Shown piece after piece: positions 11,999 to 14,197 of a stretch of 14,197 bases of DNA. The position numbers and the translations under genes were made by a program. The stretch's first letter is position 1; each line of letters begins with the position of its first letter. The notes below the pieces were generated by a model that worked only from the letters and a program-made list of their open reading frames with translations, ran no database searches and had not been told where the DNA came from. The DNA comes from DATHWB01 sp046565785 (GTDB lineage: Bacteria > Actinomycetota > Acidimicrobiia > Spongiisociales > ZC4RG35): NCBI GenBank assembly GCA_046565785.1, contig JBKHXZ010000023.1, positions 1 to 14,197 on the forward strand, written 5' to 3'.

Positions 11999-13945
11999 TC
12001 ATTGCGCCGACTGCACGAACGACGGCAGCCCGAGCAGGTTCTGGATGCCATCCAGGGTGGCGGTGAACGGGAACTGCAGGGTGGTCCGGTACGGCTCGAT
12101 GATTGGAGTCGTGAACAGCACCACGTACGGCAGATCCTCGGCGAGGATGGCGTCCATCTCCCGGATCAGGCTTCGTGCCTGTTCCAGGTCGGTGGTGGCT
12201 GCGAACTCGGCCGCCAGAGCGTCGAATTCGGGGTTGCTGTATCCGGGCGTGTTGTTGCCTCCGTTGACCGAATCGGCGGCCGTCTCGAAGAAGTCGACCA
12301 CGTGATCCGGGAACGGCGTCAGTGACCAGCCCAGGATGTACATGTCGAACTGCGGGTCGTCGTTGAACACGGCGTCGACGATCACGTTGAAGCCGGTCGG
12401 CTCCGCCCGCACCGGGATTCCGAGATCGTTCGCCCAGTCCTCGATGAACAGCGAGTACGTGGCCCGCAGCGGGTCATACCCCGGTCCGGGAGCGAGCAGG
12501 GTGAGTTCGGGGATCAGTTCGCCGTCCGGTCCGCGCAGGCACTCGCCCTTGGGTACGGCATCCAGGTTGTTCGGATCCCACACCGGCTCGGTTTCCCAGG
12601 TGTACCCGGCGTCCTTCAGGATCTGGATGCCGGTGTTGAGGCGTTCCTCTTGGGTGAGGCCTTCACACCACCGGGGGACATCCGGGTTGTACCAGAAGGC
12701 GTTGCCTTCCGGCACCTGACTCCAGACCGGGATGGCGGCTCCGCCCAACACGGTGCTGGCCATGAAGTCCTTGTCGACCAGGCAGGCGAGTGCTTGACGG
12801 AAGGCCTTGTCGTTCATCGGGGCCTTGCGGACGTTGAAGGCCAGATATCGGTACGAGTTGCCCGGGTTGACGATCAGGTCGAGATCCGGCTCGGCGAGGA
12901 TCAGCTGCTGGAGGCCCCGCTGGAGTCCGAGGGAGGTCAACATGAAGTCGACTTCGCCGCTGGTCAGCGCCAGGACCGCCGCGTCCTGCGACGTGTAGAT
13001 CGAGTACGTGACGTCTGTGGCGTACGGGCCCTCGGTGTACTCGTGGGTGAGTTCTCCGCCCCCTTCTCCGTAGTACTGCTCGTCGATACCCGCGTCGGTG
13101 TCCTCGAACTCGTACGTTCCGTCCGAATACAGACGGGTGGTCGAACCCTGGAAGGGGTAGTTCTCGTTGGCCACGTTGCGGGCGAACGCGCCCGGTTCCC
13201 ACTCGGTGAAGTCATATGCCCACATGCCCGGCGCACCGCCCCCGGATGCCGAGTACAGGTCTTCGGGTGTGGACGAGTTCGCAACCGCCTCCGCCCAGAA
13301 GTGCTCGGGCAGAATGGCGCCTAGTCCGACACCGAACTGCCAGCGGGAAAGCCCCGGCCGGTCGTTGAAGACGTACCTCACGGTGGTGTCGTCGACTGCC
13401 TGCACGTCCAGGAGACCGAGCCGGTCTTCTGCGGCGATCGGGTAGCTGGTCAGCCAGACACCGCCCAAGCCCAGGTCGCGCACGGTCTGGTATGTGAAGA
13501 CGATGTCCGATGCGGTGATCGGCTCACCGTCGGACCAGACGAGTCCGGGCCGGAGAGGCTGGGTGATCGTCCAGGTGTCGCCATCCTGTACCGGTTCGAC
13601 TGGCAGCCCGTCGGCGACGAGGGGGACCAGTTGGTTGGTCGGTGAGGCGTACTGGAACAGGGCTGGCGCCTGGTTTCCGAACACATAGGCGTTCCACACC
13701 GAATTCTCGGGATCCAGATACGCCCAGTAGTTGTCCGTGGTCAGATCCTCGAAGATGGCGATGTCGAGCTCGAAGCTCCCCGCCGATCCGTCAGAGGATC
13801 CGGTGTCGTCGCCTGCGGTGGTGGTGGCCGTGTCGTCGCTCGGCGCTGTGGTCGAGGCGGTGTCGTCCACCGCCCCCGACGAGCACGCAGCCAAGACGAG
13901 GCCGAACACAGCCAGGCCCGCCACCCACCTTGTGGTGGTTCGCAT
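11999..13945 (-). CDS. ABC transporter substrate-binding lipoprotein, family 5 (oligopeptide/nickel type)
   Basis: This extracytoplasmic solute receptor of the DppA/OppA type would be anchored by lipid and hand a ligand, often a peptide, to an ABC importer. The 648 residues begin with signal peptide MRTTTRWVAGLAVFGLVLAAC (lipobox LAAC, Cys21), then an Asp/Thr/Ser-rich linker (24-55). The family signature is clear at about 124-157: TWTITQPLRPGLVWSDGEPITASDIVFTYQTVRD compresses the usual W(S)DGxPxTAxDV. YRYLAFNVRKAPMNDKAFRQALA, then ILKDAGYTW, and a final lobe with MYILGWSLTPFPDHV are also typical. It is longer than most family members (500-600). The ATG has AAGGAG 10 nt upstream on the minus strand, one of the few real ribosome binding sites in the window. 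No permease or ATPase genes lie downstream, so partners are either beyond 14197 or elsewhere. Confidence 0.93.
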   Translation of the reverse strand: MRTTTRWVAGLAVFGLVLAACSSGAVDDTASTTAPSDDTATTTAGDDTGSSDGSAGSFELDIAIFEDLTTDNYWAYLDPENSVWNAYVFGNQAPALFQYASPTNQLVPLVADGLPVEPVQDGDTWTITQPLRPGLVWSDGEPITASDIVFTYQTVRDLGLGGVWLTSYPIAAEDRLGLLDVQAVDDTTVRYVFNDRPGLSRWQFGVGLGAILPEHFWAEAVANSSTPEDLYSASGGGAPGMWAYDFTEWEPGAFARNVANENYPFQGSTTRLYSDGTYEFEDTDAGIDEQYYGEGGGELTHEYTEGPYATDVTYSIYTSQDAAVLALTSGEVDFMLTSLGLQRGLQQLILAEPDLDLIVNPGNSYRYLAFNVRKAPMNDKAFRQALACLVDKDFMASTVLGGAAIPVWSQVPEGNAFWYNPDVPRWCEGLTQEERLNTGIQILKDAGYTWETEPVWDPNNLDAVPKGECLRGPDGELIPELTLLAPGPGYDPLRATYSLFIEDWANDLGIPVRAEPTGFNVIVDAVFNDDPQFDMYILGWSLTPFPDHVVDFFETAADSVNGGNNTPGYSNPEFDALAAEFAATTDLEQARSLIREMDAILAEDLPYVVLFTTPIIEPYRTTLQFPFTATLDGIQNLLGLPSFVQSAQ

Positions 13946-13955
13946 GTCGATTGTT

Positions 13956-13961
13956 CTCCTT
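13956..13961 (-). promoter_or_regulatory. Ribosome binding site of the substrate-binding protein gene
   Basis: AAGGAG inside a longer purine run (GAGAGAAGGAGAA) sits 10 nt before the ATG at 13945. It sets the start and shows that this gene, unlike most here, has a true 5' leader. Confidence 0.8.
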
Positions 13962-13973
13962 CTCTCGCTGACC

Positions 13974-13987
13974 CCCGCCGAAGCGGG
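13974..13987 (-). promoter_or_regulatory. UUCG-tetraloop hairpin in the substrate-binding protein leader
   Basis: Read on the minus strand, CCCGC-TTCG-GCGGG forms a 5-bp stem closed by the very stable C(UUCG)G tetraloop, 12 nt upstream of the AAGGAG. It may protect the mRNA 5' end or be the tail of an upstream unit. Confidence 0.5.
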
Positions 13988-14197
13988 CGTCTAGGAGATC
14001 TATGCGCGCGCAGAACCAAGGTGTGTCACCCGCCTCCCGCTCTCGGAGGGACCGAAGGGACGCGTAGCGGAACGTCGAGGGGCCAGCGCGCGAGCGAGCG
14101 GCGGTCCGGCTGTCTCCCGTTTGCTGCTTCGCTGGGGGAGGGGTTGACTGCCTGTACCTCGCCGTTCGGCGGGCTTCCACACTTCTGTCCCCCAGGA
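13988..14197. other. GC-rich gene-free end of the window
   Basis: No credible gene is seen. Open frames on the minus strand (for example 14000-14182) are Arg/Pro/Ser-rich, lack a start context and look like composition artefacts. The stretch contains GCGCGCGAGCGAGCG (about 14086-14100) and GCTTCGCTGGGGGAGGGGT (14126-14144), which resemble pieces of the 1371-1499 spacer. The promoter of the substrate-binding protein gene should be here, but I cannot place a convincing -10. Confidence 0.5.

Noticed and set aside
11870..12325. Plus-strand open frames over the terminator zone and the 3' end of the substrate-binding protein gene
   Set aside because: They read through a 12-bp hairpin and antisense to a well-supported gene, with no recognisable protein features.
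14000..14182. Short minus-strand open frame (60 codons) at the window end
   Set aside because: Arg/Pro/Ser-rich composition, no ribosome binding site or hexamer at the start, and it covers repeat-like GC sequence.
1..14197. CRISPR arrays, insertion sequences, prophage or toxin-antitoxin genes
   Set aside because: No spaced direct repeats, transposase or integrase motifs, or recognisable defence domains were seen on either strand.

Overview
The window is high-GC DNA that reads as an actinobacterial chromosome. Dense divergent and convergent genes, frequent GTG starts, Thr-rich lipoprotein linkers, an actinobacterial-type ClpS next to a DUF2017 gene, and an EtfD-like membrane Fe-S oxidoreductase all fit. 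The class Acidimicrobiia is my best guess, but this is inference and no marker gene here proves it. I see no rRNA, tRNA, CRISPR array, transposase, integrase or phage gene. The content is mostly core metabolism and housekeeping.

Layout. Positions 1-1346 (minus) hold most of an ABC exporter half-transporter, cut by the window edge. A hairpin-rich divergent spacer follows, then a plus-strand series: uridine kinase (1523-2182), BCP-type peroxiredoxin (2231-2713), a TPM-domain membrane protein (2744-4012), PspA/IM30 (4046-4768), an EtfD-like haem/Fe-S oxidoreductase (4822-7014), a Cys-repeat lipoprotein (7284-7820) and prephenate dehydratase (7866-8675). Next come two minus-strand genes: a small coiled-coil/beta protein (9577-9870) that overlaps by 4 nt a MinD/CpaE-like protein with a degraded P-loop (8657-9580). 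Its end overlaps pheA tail-to-tail by 19 bp. A plus-strand operon with 4-nt stop/start overlaps follows: clpS, a DUF2017 gene and a TrmA/RlmD-type RNA methyltransferase (10003-11866). Terminator-like hairpins separate it from a convergent family-5 substrate-binding lipoprotein (11999-13945, minus). The last 250 bp is a GC-rich leader/spacer.

How the genes work together. The TPM protein and PspA form a likely envelope-stress pair. The EtfD-like protein would pass electrons from acyl-CoA oxidation to menaquinone. ClpS feeds N-degron substrates to ClpAP/ClpCP.

The most useful pattern is regulatory. At seven gene starts a TANNNT -10-like hexamer ends 8-11 nt before the start codon with no Shine-Dalgarno sequence, which suggests widespread leaderless transcription and fixes several GTG starts. 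Superimposed are inverted repeats at individual promoters (pheA, the lipoprotein, the clpS/minus-gene divergent spacer, the bcp leader). The strongest candidate for something undescribed is the two-gene unit at 8657-9870: a MinD-like protein lacking both P-loop lysines, co-expressed with a small beta-barrel-like partner from a promoter whose -10 lies inside a perfect 13-nt palindrome, with no Tad/Flp genes beside it.
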